From: an uncultured Latescibacterota bacterium
GTDB lineage: Bacteria > Latescibacterota > UBA2968
Assembly (NCBI GenBank): GCA_958295785.1
Contig: OY282377.1
Coordinates: forward strand, 1,192,394-1,256,393
DNA length: 64,000 bases
Direction of reading: 5' to 3'
Positions 34,867 through 44,536 of the stretch are shown piece after piece (within the stretch, counting starts at the first letter, position 1; every line of letters starts with the position of its first letter). The translations under genes were made by a program, and so were the position numbers. The notes beneath the pieces were generated by a model that saw only the letters and a list, made by a program, of their open reading frames with translations, ran no database searches and was not told the origin of the DNA.

Positions 34867-35880
34867 ATGCAACGCGCGCGCAAAATATCGCCCGCTCAAG
34901 TGCTCAGTGCGGTCAAAAAAGGCGCGGCGTCTTCCCTGTATTATTTTTACGGACAGGAAGACTTCCAGCGCGATCAGCTTCTCAATGCCCTCATTGAAGC
35001 TCTGGTCGAACCCGAAGCACGCCCCTTCAACCTCGACATTTATCGGGCCGAAGAGGTCGAGATTTCGCAGGTCATTTCGCAGGTCCTCACCTTTCCCCTG
35101 ATGGCGCCGCGCCGTTTGGTCGCCCTCAAAAATGCGGACCGTTTGCCCGATGCGGCCACGCCCGAACTCTTGCCCCTCATTGCATCCCCCCCCGAAACAA
35201 CGACATTGATCGTCACGGCGACCAAACCCGATGGGCGCAAAAAACTATATGCCGAACTGCGAAAACGCGCGGTTGCCATCGAGTTTCGCCCGCCCTACGA
35301 CAGTGAAATCCCGGCGTGGATTCAGACGCACGTCAAAACCCTGGGCAGACAAATCGCGCCCGATGCGGCGCATCTGCTCCACATGAGCATTGGATCAAAT
35401 CTGCGCGAGTTGGACAGCGAAATCGAAAAGCTCTTTGTCGCGACATCTGCCAATCCCATCGCGCGCGAACACGTCTCGGAAGTGATCGACAACACGCGGG
35501 GGGTCACGGTTTTTGAACTCGCCGACGCGCTCGGCCACCGGCAGTTGGGCAAGGCGCAGGCCATGATTGGACGCCTCCGCGAGCAAGGCGAACACCCGGC
35601 CGGCACGGTTGCCCTGCTCGTCCGTCACTTTGCGATTTTGCGGCGCGCACACTGGGTATCGGGCCAACGCCTGTCCAGAAGTGCTGTGGCGTCGCGTCTC
35701 AAAGTGCCCGCGTTTTTTGCCAAAAACTATCTCGACCAGGCCCGCAATTTTGACGATCAAACCCTCTGGCAGGCCCACGAGGCCCTTCTCGACGCAGACA
35801 ACCGCCTCAAGTCCAGCGGCGGCCCACCGCACGAAATTCTCGCCCACCTGGCGTACTGCATCTGCCGCGCATCCCCTTGA
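34867..35880 (+). CDS. holA: DNA polymerase III subunit delta
   Basis: 337 residues. The HolA pattern is clear: LYYFYGQEDFQRDQLLNAL near residue 20, TFPLMAPRRLVALKNAD, a PDGRKKLYAELRK segment, and the C-terminal collar domain with FELADALGHRQLGKAQAMI. It opens the beta clamp in the clamp loader. The stop overlaps the -35 box of the trxA promoter. Confidence 0.92.
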   Translation: MQRARKISPAQVLSAVKKGAASSLYYFYGQEDFQRDQLLNALIEALVEPEARPFNLDIYRAEEVEISQVISQVLTFPLMAPRRLVALKNADRLPDAATPELLPLIASPPETTTLIVTATKPDGRKKLYAELRKRAVAIEFRPPYDSEIPAWIQTHVKTLGRQIAPDAAHLLHMSIGSNLRELDSEIEKLFVATSANPIAREHVSEVIDNTRGVTVFELADALGHRQLGKAQAMIGRLREQGEHPAGTVALLVRHFAILRRAHWVSGQRLSRSAVASRLKVPAFFAKNYLDQARNFDDQTLWQAHEALLDADNRLKSSGGPPHEILAHLAYCICRASP

Positions 35881-35905
35881 CAATCCGATACAAACTTGGT
35901 AGTTT
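35877..35905 (+). promoter_or_regulatory. Probable promoter of trxA
   Basis: A perfect TTGACA (35877-35882) overlaps the holA stop; TAGTTT (35900-35905) follows after 17 bases and is weak (three of six). Confidence 0.45.
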
Positions 35906-35951
35906 AACGCATTCTCAGGCACATCAAACCCAATTCGAAAGGAGTCTCAAA

Positions 35952-36278
35952 GTGGGAAGTCCATTGAATATTACAGATGAGAATTTCCAGTCAGAAGTCG
36001 TCAATTCCGATATTCCGGTGCTGGTGGATTTTTGGGCAACATGGTGCGGCCCGTGCCGGATGATTGCCCCGAGCATTGAAGAACTCGCTCGGGAATACGA
36101 CGGTCGCGTGAAAGTTTGCAAAGTGGATGTGGACCATGCCCAGCAGACCGCGCAGGGCTTTGGCATTCGCAGCATCCCCACCTTGCTCATTTTTAAGGAT
36201 GGCAAACAGGCCGATCAACTGATCGGCGCCGTCCCCAAACGCGCGATAGAAGACAAGCTCAAAGCCGTCCTTTCCTGA
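35952..36278 (+). CDS. trxA: Thioredoxin
   Basis: 108 residues from GTG 35952, with AAAGGAG eight bases upstream. The active site is FWATWCGPCRMIAPSIEEL, and the cis-proline region is SIPTLLIFKDGK. Length and motifs are those of classical thioredoxin 1, a cytosolic disulfide reductant. A bidirectional terminator follows 18 bases after the stop. Confidence 0.97.
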   Translation: MGSPLNITDENFQSEVVNSDIPVLVDFWATWCGPCRMIAPSIEELAREYDGRVKVCKVDVDHAQQTAQGFGIRSIPTLLIFKDGKQADQLIGAVPKRAIEDKLKAVLS

Positions 36279-36297
36279 TACAAAACATCGAGATCGC

Positions 36298-36346
36298 AAA
36301 CAAAAACCCCGGCGTCATCATTTGATGATACCGGGGTTTTTGTTTG
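36298..36346 (+). terminator. Rho-independent terminator after trxA, bidirectional
   Basis: A long stem (AAACAAAAACCCCGG at 36298-36312 with its complement at 36331-36345) encloses an inner 6-bp hairpin (TCATCA/TGATGA). A-run and T-run lie on opposite sides, so it can work in both directions. Confidence 0.85.
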
Positions 36347-36353
36347 TGACTTC

Positions 36354-36857
36354 GGCTATCAGCCCCGCATAGCCGCCACTAATACCAAATTGAATATCTG
36401 TTGACCTGATGTGATGCGATATGTTGCCAGCAAATGATTCCCTTGACGTTACGCAGTCATTCAGAGAAGCCATTGCAACCAGGCCATCCCAAAAGACCCT
36501 CCGATAAAGCCATCGCGCACAGCGCGCAAGGCCGTCTCGCACCCCATGTTCATTTGGCAACCCACCTCGCAGGCCAGCGCATGTCGTGTGTGCAACGAAG
36601 CGGTTTGCGCTGTGCCAGCCTCTCGGCGCATGAGAGCGGCATTTTTTGCTTCCTTTTTTTTGCTGTTGAAAAAAGTCGGTCGCCGAAGGCATCGGAGGCA
36701 ACCCACAAGGAGGCAGAACCAAACGCTTGAGACGAGCAACTCATGTATCAGTGCGTAACATCAGTTAATAAAGCTGAAAGCGAAATGTTGATAGCTGATT
36801 TTCACCGGCCACTTGGGGCTTGAGGTTGGGCGGACTGACTCCTGCCCCCCGCCTTCC
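36354..36857. other. Gene-free stretch, probably decayed sequence
   Basis: About 500 bases without a convincing gene. Several overlapping short frames exist on both strands, none with a good start or family motif. A minus-strand stretch reads ACEVGCQMNMGCETALRA, faintly like the cysteine motif of RlmN, but spacing and flanks do not match. 36470-36495 is an exact 26-base match to 54436-54461. It seems to be repeat-derived or degenerate DNA. Confidence 0.55.
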
Positions 36858-38432
36858 TCACATCCCCCAAATATCGATCTCGACATCACTCTCCGACGCT
36901 CGGCGATCCCGGAACACCTTGTCCGCCCAACGCCTGCCCTCGCGCCGATCAAAGACCACCAGATGACCCGCCTCTGCATCGCAGCGATCCATGTACTCGG
37001 CGGTCTGTGCCAAACCCTCGGTGATAGTCTGTTCCAAGCTTTTGTGAAGCACTTTGCACTCGATCACGAATTTGCGCGTCTGTTCGCCCTGCGGCCAGAC
37101 GATAAGGAGATCGGTTCGCATCTTGCCCAGGCCATACTCGCGTTCAATGCGTCCGCCGCTGTTCACGATGCGCTGGAGAAATGCCTGTAGCAATAACTGG
37201 GGCCCGGCCTCTCGATATGCGAATCGTTTCACCCAATGCTCTGAGTGTTCGCGGAAGAACGTTTGGAACGCGGTCAGCAACTCGACCACATCCAAACTGC
37301 CATCCGCATGGACATACCAGGCTGTTTCCTGATCGAACTCCTCTTGGATCACCCAGGTCAATTCGCGCGGCACGACTTCGGCGTAGATCGGATTGGCGAT
37401 ACGCAGAGGGCGATCTTGAACCACGAGACCGAGATCCCGCACATACTCCAAATCGCGATTCGTGAAATGGCGTTCCTCGCCCCCACTCAAGAGGGGCTCG
37501 ACAATGCGCCGCACGCGCTCCTCTTTGAGTTTGTCGGTCAACTGTTCCAAATGCGTTTCGCGGCGCAGGATGAGTTGCTCTTTCGCCTCAATGATGGCAG
37601 AAGCAGTGACCGAATCGCGCCGATCCGCGGCCCCATCGCGGAAGCAGGTTTGATCCGCCAAAGCGTTGACCAGCCACGGCTGACCTTGGGTCTGCGTCCA
37701 GATCATCTCCAATGCCTCGGACGTGAATGCCTGACCCGTCTCTTCGGTGTGTTGCCCGAGCAGAGCACGCACCTCATCTTGCGAGAAATCTCCCAGACGC
37801 AGCGATTGCGCTTTGATGTTGAACGGACTGCCCCCGGCGATGATGGCATTGGTTGAACTCGAATGGATGCGGTAATCGCGCACATCGCGCACCCCGCACA
37901 GTATCACACTTTGCGGAAAATGTTTTGGACGCTGGTCGTAGCCGGCCCGCAACTGACGCAACACGGATAGGAGCGAGTCGCCGATCAGCGCGTCTATCTC
38001 GTCGATGAGCAGCACCAGCGGCTTGGGATCGGCTTTGGCCCAGCGCGTCAACGCCGCATGCAGAGCAGCACCCGGTCCGACCTCGGCGAGAATACCGGGC
38101 CAGACCTCGTTCAAAAATTCGTCGTCCAGTGTCAAACTCGCTCGAAGTGCCAACGTGGCCAGAATGGTACGCATGACCTGTTCGACATCTTCGCGCATGG
38201 CTTGCCCGCCCTCGACATTGACATACACACAGCGATATGCCCCTTCGGCGTTGAGCAAGTCGCACAGTGCCAGCAGGGCCGAGGTCTTGCCCGTTTGCCG
38301 GGGCGCGTGCAGGACGAAGTACTTCTCGTCCCGGATAAGTGCCAGCACCGCGTCTAAGTCCAAGCGTTCCAACGGCGGGACACAGTAGTGTCTGTCCGGC
38401 TTAATGGGGCCAGCGGTGTTGAAAAAGCGCAT
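36858..38432 (-). CDS. AAA+ ATPase with C-terminal PD-(D/E)XK domain (intact copy)
   Basis: 524 residues. Walker A is APRQTGKTSALLAL near residue 45; Walker B is PLVLLIDEIDALIGD; the sensor/arginine region reads GVRDVRDYRI. A winged-helix-like region follows (EERVRRIVEPLLSGGEE), then a C-terminal nuclease-type domain with REYGLGKMRTDLLIVWP and KFVIECKVLHKSLEQ, giving the D...ExK pair. The gene type is distinct from the 20-23 kb ATPases but has the same domain plan. A frameshifted paralogue lies at 55802-57372. Function is unknown; predicted DNA-acting conflict or mobile-element proteins have this build. Confidence 0.85.
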   Translation of the reverse strand: MRFFNTAGPIKPDRHYCVPPLERLDLDAVLALIRDEKYFVLHAPRQTGKTSALLALCDLLNAEGAYRCVYVNVEGGQAMREDVEQVMRTILATLALRASLTLDDEFLNEVWPGILAEVGPGAALHAALTRWAKADPKPLVLLIDEIDALIGDSLLSVLRQLRAGYDQRPKHFPQSVILCGVRDVRDYRIHSSSTNAIIAGGSPFNIKAQSLRLGDFSQDEVRALLGQHTEETGQAFTSEALEMIWTQTQGQPWLVNALADQTCFRDGAADRRDSVTASAIIEAKEQLILRRETHLEQLTDKLKEERVRRIVEPLLSGGEERHFTNRDLEYVRDLGLVVQDRPLRIANPIYAEVVPRELTWVIQEEFDQETAWYVHADGSLDVVELLTAFQTFFREHSEHWVKRFAYREAGPQLLLQAFLQRIVNSGGRIEREYGLGKMRTDLLIVWPQGEQTRKFVIECKVLHKSLEQTITEGLAQTAEYMDRCDAEAGHLVVFDRREGRRWADKVFRDRRASESDVEIDIWGM

Positions 38433-38480
38433 GGTTCAAGTCTTCAGTTCAGTGGTCAGTCCCCGCCTCCGACACGGAAT

Positions 38481-40862
38481 CTACTCATAGCGCAGCGATT
38501 CGACGGGATTGGCAAGGGCAACTTTGATGGCTTGATAGCTGACGGTGATAAAGGCGATGATTAGGGAGAGGATACCGGCGAAGACGAAGACGTGCCAACT
38601 GAGCGACGTGTGGTACGCAAAGTCATTGAGCCATCCGGTCGTGAAGTGGTAGGCCAGAGGCGCGGTCAGTGCAAAGGCAATGGCGACCAGTTTGATAAAT
38701 TCTTTGGACAGCAGGAGCACCAAGTTGGGGATGGACGCGCCCAAAACTTTTCGGATGCCGATTTCTTTGGTGCGTTGTTCGGCTGTGAAAGACGCGAGCC
38801 CAAACAGGCCCAGGCAAGAAATGAAAATGGCGAGGATGGCAAAAAAAGTCGCCAGCGTGCCCATAGTGCTTTCGTTTCGATACATGCTTTCAAATTGTTC
38901 GTCTTGAAAAGAAAACTCGAACGGGCTGTTGGGATTGAATTTTTTGAATGCCCTTTCCATCCCGGCAATGGCCTCGGCAGTTTGTCCCGCAGCAATACGC
39001 ACGAACAAAAATTCGGTGCGTGCGGGATCCAGCCGAATGATAAGCGGTTCAATGGCGGTGTATAGAGATTGAAAATGGAAATTTTTGACCACGCCGATAA
39101 TCTGGCCTTCGCGCCCAAATCTGAGGCGAGTGCCGACCGGATTTTCCATGCCCATCACCCGGGCCATTTCTTCGTTCACGATGAAATTGGTGGCATCGCC
39201 GGCAAAATCTCTGGAAAATTCGCGCCCGTGTACTGTCTCCATTTGCAGGGTTTTGACCACATCGTAGTTGGCGTGTAACCTGTGAAAAATGTGTTCTGAA
39301 TTGGGGTCTCTGCCTTCCCACATGGCATTTGTGCCCGTGCTGGTCACCCTGAGCGGGTTGTGCCCGGTGCTGGTCACGCCCACAATGCCCGGTTGTTGCA
39401 AAAGTTCTCGCCTAAAAGCATCATACTGTTTTTTTGCTGCGCCTTCCAAACGCATATAGATCAAATTGTCGCGTTCGATGCCCAGATTTTTGTTTCGCAT
39501 ATACGCGATCTGTTCGTAAACCGTCAGCGTGCCGATGATGAGCAAAATGGAAAGACCAAATTGGAACACCACCAGAACCCGACGCAACTGGTTTGAACCG
39601 GACCCGGGCGTAAAAGAACCGCGCAACGCGACGACCGGATTAAAACTGGACAGGTAAAATGCGGGATAGCTTCCGGCGAGCAAACCCGTTGCGATAGCAA
39701 TGCCGAAGAAAATGAGCAAAATCTCGACGCTGAAGAGATCTATCGTGAGGGTTTGACCAATCAAGCCGCTAAACGGCGGCAAAACCGAAATGACGATGAC
39801 CAGAGCCAGGAGCGCTGAGATCACGGTCATCACGAGAGATTCGCCCATAAACTGCCCGATCAGAATCGCCTTGTGGGCACCCACGGCTTTGCGAATCCCG
39901 ATTTCCTGGGCGCGCTGCGTGGATCGCGCTGTCGATAGGTTCATAAAATTGATGCTGGCAATGGCGATGATGAACGCGGCCACGACAATGAACATCTGCA
40001 CATAGTCTATCCGCCCGCCGACCAATTTGCCATTCCTGTAGTCGGAATAAAGATGGATATCTCGATAGGGTTGTAAAAACGCATCGCTCGTGACGGTTTT
40101 GTCATTCTCTTTGATGATATTTTTGATTTTGTCATTGAATTGATCGATATCCACATCTTTTTGCAGTTGAACGTATAGCCGCAGGTGGTTCGCGGTCCAC
40201 TGTTCGAGCCAGGGTTTGTCGGCGCGATAAGACGCCATTGGCAAAATAAAGTCATATCTCTGCGTCGAATTTATAGGCATGTTTTCAAACACGGCTGTGA
40301 CCTTAAAGCTTTTGTTGTCGTATTTTAACAGCGCGTGCGAATTGTTCACCACAAAAACCTGCCCCAGCGCGGCGTTTCGCCAATCCGCTCCAAAATATTT
40401 CTCGGCCAGTTGCGCCGAGATGGCGATGTTGTTCGGCTCGGCTATCGCCGTTTCGGGGTTGCCCAAGAGGATGGGGAAGGTGAACACCTGAAAAAAAGCC
40501 GCATCCGCGTGCTGACCGCGCTCCCGAAACGTTTGTTTTTCGTGCGTCAAAAGCATGGGTTGGTTCCATGTTACGAGCACGGTCTCGGTCACTTCTGGAT
40601 ATCGATCTTGCAGCAATTTGGCACTCGGCGCGGGGATAGAAGACAATGTCGAAATTTTGTTCTTGCCGCGATGGTTTCTCATCAGGCGGTAGATTCGGTC
40701 GCCTTCGGTGTGGAATTGATCGTAGCTGAGTTCGTGCGCGATCCACATAAAAATTAAAAAGCTACAGGCCAAGCCCACGCAGAGGCCCGCGATGTTGATC
40801 GCGGAATGGGTTTTTTGATGCCAGAAATTGCGGATCGCTATTTTGAGATAGTTTTTGAACAC
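38481..40862 (-). CDS. ABC transporter permease of the MacB/FtsX superfamily
   Basis: 793 residues from GTG (40862 on the minus strand), with AGGAG upstream. Two MacB_PCD-FtsX repeats are visible: an N-terminal helix region with KTHSAINIAGLCVGLACSFL and a periplasmic domain, an FtsX segment ending in the ARSTQRAQEIGIRKAVGAHK motif, and a second half ending FTAEQRTKEIGIRKVLGASI. Eight membrane helices are expected. Such proteins work with a separate ATPase, not found next to it, in macrolide/peptide export or lipoprotein release. Nothing suggests truncation. Confidence 0.92.
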   Translation of the reverse strand: MFKNYLKIAIRNFWHQKTHSAINIAGLCVGLACSFLIFMWIAHELSYDQFHTEGDRIYRLMRNHRGKNKISTLSSIPAPSAKLLQDRYPEVTETVLVTWNQPMLLTHEKQTFRERGQHADAAFFQVFTFPILLGNPETAIAEPNNIAISAQLAEKYFGADWRNAALGQVFVVNNSHALLKYDNKSFKVTAVFENMPINSTQRYDFILPMASYRADKPWLEQWTANHLRLYVQLQKDVDIDQFNDKIKNIIKENDKTVTSDAFLQPYRDIHLYSDYRNGKLVGGRIDYVQMFIVVAAFIIAIASINFMNLSTARSTQRAQEIGIRKAVGAHKAILIGQFMGESLVMTVISALLALVIVISVLPPFSGLIGQTLTIDLFSVEILLIFFGIAIATGLLAGSYPAFYLSSFNPVVALRGSFTPGSGSNQLRRVLVVFQFGLSILLIIGTLTVYEQIAYMRNKNLGIERDNLIYMRLEGAAKKQYDAFRRELLQQPGIVGVTSTGHNPLRVTSTGTNAMWEGRDPNSEHIFHRLHANYDVVKTLQMETVHGREFSRDFAGDATNFIVNEEMARVMGMENPVGTRLRFGREGQIIGVVKNFHFQSLYTAIEPLIIRLDPARTEFLFVRIAAGQTAEAIAGMERAFKKFNPNSPFEFSFQDEQFESMYRNESTMGTLATFFAILAIFISCLGLFGLASFTAEQRTKEIGIRKVLGASIPNLVLLLSKEFIKLVAIAFALTAPLAYHFTTGWLNDFAYHTSLSWHVFVFAGILSLIIAFITVSYQAIKVALANPVESLRYE

Positions 40863-41229
40863 GGGATGCTCCTGTTTGCGGTCAAACGGTGAAAGGACAG
40901 ATTTTTGTCCAACATCTGTTCTAAGATAAAAAACTTTGGACGCCTGGGCAATATTCTCAAAGAACGCCGCAGGACTTGCTATTTATGCCAATCGTGTCGA
41001 TATTCTGATACATCCATTGGATCAAAAAACTTACCGATGACCCATCGTGCCAGCGCTGGGTCGATTTCTTGGAATTGTGATCGGACGATTTCCCAGACGC
41101 GCTCTGAGGCTTGGGCTGGCGTGGTATCATTTACCCCGCAGATTTCGCGCCAGAATTTCTCTACAAAAAAGTACTGGCGTAAGTTAGGCCGCTGTGTTTG
41201 ACATGCTCCATGCTGAGGGTTGCAAAACA
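40863..41229. other. Intergenic stretch with possible gene remnant on the minus strand
   Basis: 40979-41251 on the minus strand is open for 90 codons; its C-terminal 70 residues (REICGVNDTTPAQASERVWE, then IDPALARWVIGKFFDP) look protein-like, but its start would overlap the HNH gene on the other strand and no family is recognised. It may be the end of a decayed gene. A small inverted repeat (GGACAGATTTTTGTCC) lies near 40897. Nothing else is seen. Confidence 0.3.
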
Positions 41230-41739
41230 ATGGCAGACAAAAAGTATTCATCGATCACATCGCCGCAAACGCGCTTGGCGTTTGACGAAGAAAAAACTGT
41301 TCGGCGCGAAGACGATATCGCCGTGCGATGCGTGCAATGCGGGAAGCGATTTGCCCAACCGCGCTGGTACGTTGAAAAGGGCACGCGCTCGCAGTTTTGC
41401 AACAATGCGTGCAGATCCAAATGGGAGTCTGACGAGGCTTTTGAACTCGTGCTTGAAGGCCGCCCCGAATATCGCGGGGGCAATTGGAAAACGCAGGCGA
41501 ATTTGGCGCGGGAACGCGACGGGTTTTGTTGCGCGGCGTGTGGGCTAACAGAAGACGCGCTCGGGCGGCAGATGGATGTCCACCACAAAATTCCGTATCG
41601 GCTTTTCGATTCGCCAAAAGAGGCCAATCAACTGGGCAATCTGATCAGCTTATGCCCGTCGTGCCACCAAAAGATGGAAAGCGCGGGACGGGCAGATATG
41701 CCGCTGTTTGATCGCGTCAAACACAAAAGTCAATCTTAG
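41230..41739 (+). CDS. HNH endonuclease-domain protein with N-terminal zinc finger
   Basis: 169 residues from ATG 41230; an in-frame GTG at 41194 would add 12 residues. The N-terminal part has two Cys pairs (CVQCGKRF and FCNNACRSKW) that probably bind zinc. The HNH domain follows: FCCAACGLTEDALGRQMDVH, then HKIPYRLF and LISLCPSCHQKM, giving the catalytic His-His-Asn-type layout with a structural zinc. It is a predicted nicking or homing-type nuclease; the target is unknown. The stop lies in a reverse copy of repeat A. Confidence 0.87.
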   Translation: MADKKYSSITSPQTRLAFDEEKTVRREDDIAVRCVQCGKRFAQPRWYVEKGTRSQFCNNACRSKWESDEAFELVLEGRPEYRGGNWKTQANLARERDGFCCAACGLTEDALGRQMDVHHKIPYRLFDSPKEANQLGNLISLCPSCHQKMESAGRADMPLFDRVKHKSQS

Positions 41740-41776
41740 AGGCATCGTCCCTACGTTTCTATCCTCGCATCTTACC
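41737..41776 (-). repeat. Dispersed repeat A, partial reverse copy
   Basis: On the minus strand it reads GATGCGAGGATAGAAACGTA and then GGGACGATGCC. It lies between the convergent HNH and HD genes and begins at the HNH stop. Confidence 0.7.
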
Positions 41777-41785
41777 TTTTCCGCC

Positions 41786-43021
41786 TCACACCAGTGCGTT
41801 TTGTTCGCCGAAGACGCGCTCGCACACTCGACCAACGCGCTCTTTGTAGCTTTCGGGCGCGAAGATGTAGAATTTCCACAGGTGGTCGTATTGGTCTTCA
41901 ACGGCTTTGACGTCAAAGGGCGGATTGTCGGGCGGGTCGTTTAGGCGGGTCAGGCCATGGCGGGTGACAACGCGCACGCGCGCTTCTTTGATGGCCGAAA
42001 TGTCGGGGCAATAGAGGATGACCTGATCGGGGTTGAGGGTCACGGCGTCGGCGATCTCGCGTTCCATTCGCTGGCGGGATTCGGCGGATCGGTTGTATTT
42101 TGCGATCAATTCATCGCGCCCTCGGCGGCCCACTTCGGCGGTTGAGATCGCGTACGCGCGTTTGAGCAGGCGCCGGTCGCAAACGCCATTGATCAAGCGG
42201 GCGATGCGCGGGTCTTTGTACCCGAGCAAGTGGCGAAACAGAGCCTCATCGGTCAGGGTGTAGAGGTCGGTTTCAACGAGCCCGTGTTCGGTGGCGAGTT
42301 CAACGGCTTTGGCGATCATCGCGCCCGATGCGACTTTGGCGTGGTGATAATAAACGCGCTCGGTGAGGAAATAGCGCAAGCGGAGCAGGTGCAACAGTTC
42401 GGTGCGCGTGCTCAGGCGGGTCAGATCAATGGCGAGGGTGTTATCGACAAGCATAAAGGTGCTGAAAATTCGGTCGTCATAATCCTGGCGCAAGCCCGCA
42501 AAATAAGCGTCGCGGCGCAAGTAGTCGAGCAGGTCCGCGTCGATGGTGCTGGACACAATTTGCCGCATCCACGCCGGTGAAAACGATTTGTCTGTGAGCA
42601 GGGAAACAACCGCATCGCGCAGGCCCGAAGCGTCGAGGGCTTGTGCGATTTCCGTTTGCGATAGGAAGTGCTCGATGCGGTCAGCCGTGTCGTGACGGGG
42701 AAAGAGTTTGCGCTCGTCTTCAAACGTGTGCCCAAAGGGCAAGTGCGAGATGTCGTGAACCAGCGCGGCGAGGGCAACCGCGTGGCCCTGTTCGGGTTCG
42801 ATGTGCGCGCCGTTTTGCCGCAAGACGTGGAGGATGCGCCGCGCCATGGCAGTCGTCCCCAGCGAGTGTTCAAATCGCGTGTGCATGCAACCCGGATAAA
42901 CGAGATACGCCGATCCGGTTTGGCGCACCCCGCGCAGGCGTTGCATTTGCCGCGTGTCCATGACCCGGCGTTCGGATTCATGGAAGAAAAGGTCGCCGTG
43001 AACGGGATCGCGGATGATCAT
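41786..43021 (-). CDS. HD-domain phosphohydrolase (dNTPase-like)
   Basis: 411 residues. It begins IIRDPVHGDLFFHESERRVM, typical of the SAMHD1/dGTPase-like cytosolic group. The metal site is HTRFEHSLGT followed by VHDISHLPFGHTFED, and a downstream Asp is in DADLLDYLRRDAYFAG. The C-terminal half is variable. It probably hydrolyses a nucleotide triphosphate or related phosphate ester. AGGAG precedes the start. It is divergently oriented to xylA. Confidence 0.9.
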   Translation of the reverse strand: MIIRDPVHGDLFFHESERRVMDTRQMQRLRGVRQTGSAYLVYPGCMHTRFEHSLGTTAMARRILHVLRQNGAHIEPEQGHAVALAALVHDISHLPFGHTFEDERKLFPRHDTADRIEHFLSQTEIAQALDASGLRDAVVSLLTDKSFSPAWMRQIVSSTIDADLLDYLRRDAYFAGLRQDYDDRIFSTFMLVDNTLAIDLTRLSTRTELLHLLRLRYFLTERVYYHHAKVASGAMIAKAVELATEHGLVETDLYTLTDEALFRHLLGYKDPRIARLINGVCDRRLLKRAYAISTAEVGRRGRDELIAKYNRSAESRQRMEREIADAVTLNPDQVILYCPDISAIKEARVRVVTRHGLTRLNDPPDNPPFDVKAVEDQYDHLWKFYIFAPESYKERVGRVCERVFGEQNALV

Positions 43022-43073
43022 GGTGCATGCTCCTGATTGTGTTTCTAGGCGGACGCGATGTGCGAATTGTCCA

Positions 43074-43102
43074 TTGACAGTTAGCGGATAGGGTAATATT
43101 TT
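43074..43102 (+). promoter_or_regulatory. Candidate promoter of the xylose isomerase gene
   Basis: Perfect TTGACA (43074-43079), 17 bases, then TATTTT (43097-43102, four of six). It lies about 130 bases before the xylA ATG, upstream of a repeat. Confidence 0.45.
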
Positions 43103-43120
43103 ACAATTTGAGATATATGG

Positions 43121-43200
43121 GACCTACCCCCTAACTCCTCCCTACGAGACGCGATGGGAGAACATCTCCCTCCCCGTTTCGGGGAGAGACAGGGGAAGGG
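43121..43200 (+). repeat. Dispersed repeat of the CCCCTCCC...GGGGAGAG type
   Basis: An intergenic block with CCTACCCCCTAACTCC and TCCCTCCCCGTTTCGGGGAG, able to fold into a hairpin. A related, diverged block (CCCCTCTCCCGGCCCCTCCT, CGAGACGGGG) is at 59981-60010. Confidence 0.6.
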
Positions 43201-43231
43201 TCATTATTTTTCACGTCTTTGAGGAGATCCA

Positions 43232-44407
43232 ATGGCCGACGCATATACGCCGACAAAAGAAGACAAGTTTTCATTTGGGTTGTGGACCGTGGGCAACCCC
43301 GGACGCGATCCCTTTGGCGACCCCACGCGCAATCCGCTCGCGCCCGAACGGATTGTGCAGCGGTTGAGCGAACTGGGCGCGTGGGGCATCAACCTGCACG
43401 ACAATGACCTCGTGCCGATTGACGCCACGCAGCAACAGCGCGATAAAATTGTGCGCGATTTCAAAAACGCGCTGGAAAATTACGGCATGGTGGTGCCAAT
43501 GGCAACCACCAATACATTTTCCCATCCCGTGTTTAAGGACGGGGGATTTACATCCAACGATCCCAAAGTTCGCGCGTATGGCTTGCAAAAAATTATGCAG
43601 GCCATCGATTTGGGCGTGGAGTTGGGCGCCGCGACCTATGTGTTTTGGGGCGGGCGAGAAGGCGCGGAGTGCAATGTGGGCAAAGACCCCATCGAAGCCC
43701 TCAAACGCTATCGCGATGGGTTAAATTATCTGTGCGAGTACGCGCGCGACCAAAAATACGATTTGAAATTCGCGCTCGAGGCCAAGCCCAATGAACCGCG
43801 CGCCGATATGTATTTCCCGACCACCGGGCACTATCTGGCTTTTATCGAAACGCTGGATCACCCCGAGATGGTGGGGGTCAATCCAGAAGTGGCACACGAA
43901 CACATGGCCGGGTTAAATTTCCATCACGGCGTGGCGCAAGCACTCGAAGCGGGCAAACTGTTCCACATCGACTTAAACGACCAGCGTTTTGGACGCTACG
44001 ACCAGGATTTTCGGTTTGGCTCAGAGGATTACAAAAGCGCGTTTTTGCTCGTGCGCTTGCTGGAAAACAACGGGTATGCGGGGCCAAAACACTTCGACGC
44101 CCACGCATTTCGCACCGAAGACGAAGATGGCGTATGGGATTTTGCCGCAGGGTGTATGCGGACGTACAATATCTTGCGGGAAAAAGCCGCGCAATTTGAA
44201 GCAGATGCGGAAATTCAGGGGATTTTGCAAGACGTGGAGAACCGGAACCCCGAGTATGAGCAGCATCTGGGCAAATACAGCCGGGAAAAGGCACGAGTAC
44301 TCAAACGCACCCCATTTGACATTGACGCGATGGGGCGCGTTGGGCTTGGCTATGAGCGGTTGGATCAGTTGCTGGCCGAAGTGCTGTTGGGCGTGCGGTG
44401 TTGCTGA
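43232..44407 (+). CDS. xylA: Xylose isomerase
   Basis: 391 residues, close to the actinobacterial class. Catalytic His lies in [33 protein letters not shown] (metal Glu and catalytic Lys), [19 protein letters not shown] and KHFDAH are all present. It interconverts D-xylose and D-xylulose. GAGGAG precedes the ATG. No xylulokinase is adjacent, so it may serve another aldose or act with genes elsewhere. Confidence 0.95.
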   Translation: MADAYTPTKEDKFSFGLWTVGNPGRDPFGDPTRNPLAPERIVQRLSELGAWGINLHDNDLVPIDATQQQRDKIVRDFKNALENYGMVVPMATTNTFSHPVFKDGGFTSNDPKVRAYGLQKIMQAIDLGVELGAATYVFWGGREGAECNVGKDPIEALKRYRDGLNYLCEYARDQKYDLKFALEAKPNEPRADMYFPTTGHYLAFIETLDHPEMVGVNPEVAHEHMAGLNFHHGVAQALEAGKLFHIDLNDQRFGRYDQDFRFGSEDYKSAFLLVRLLENNGYAGPKHFDAHAFRTEDEDGVWDFAAGCMRTYNILREKAAQFEADAEIQGILQDVENRNPEYEQHLGKYSREKARVLKRTPFDIDAMGRVGLGYERLDQLLAEVLLGVRCC

Positions 44408-44536
44408 GGGGTTAGCGGGCAGCGATAAAGCCTGTGTTGAAACGGTGTTATTCAGTAGGCGAGAGGGGAGACGCGAGACGCAAGTCTTCGTCATAACGTA
44501 AGTAATCCAGTGACTTTTTGGTTTTCATGCTCGCGG

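Noticed and set aside
36434-36739. Minus-strand frame with ACEVGCQMNMGCETALRA, recalling the RlmN cysteine motif
   Set aside because: The Cys spacing is wrong, no other RlmN motif follows and the region has many overlapping short frames.
39069-40757. Several plus-strand frames opposite the MacB/FtsX-like permease
   Set aside because: They lie inside a complete gene on the other strand and show no recognisable motifs.
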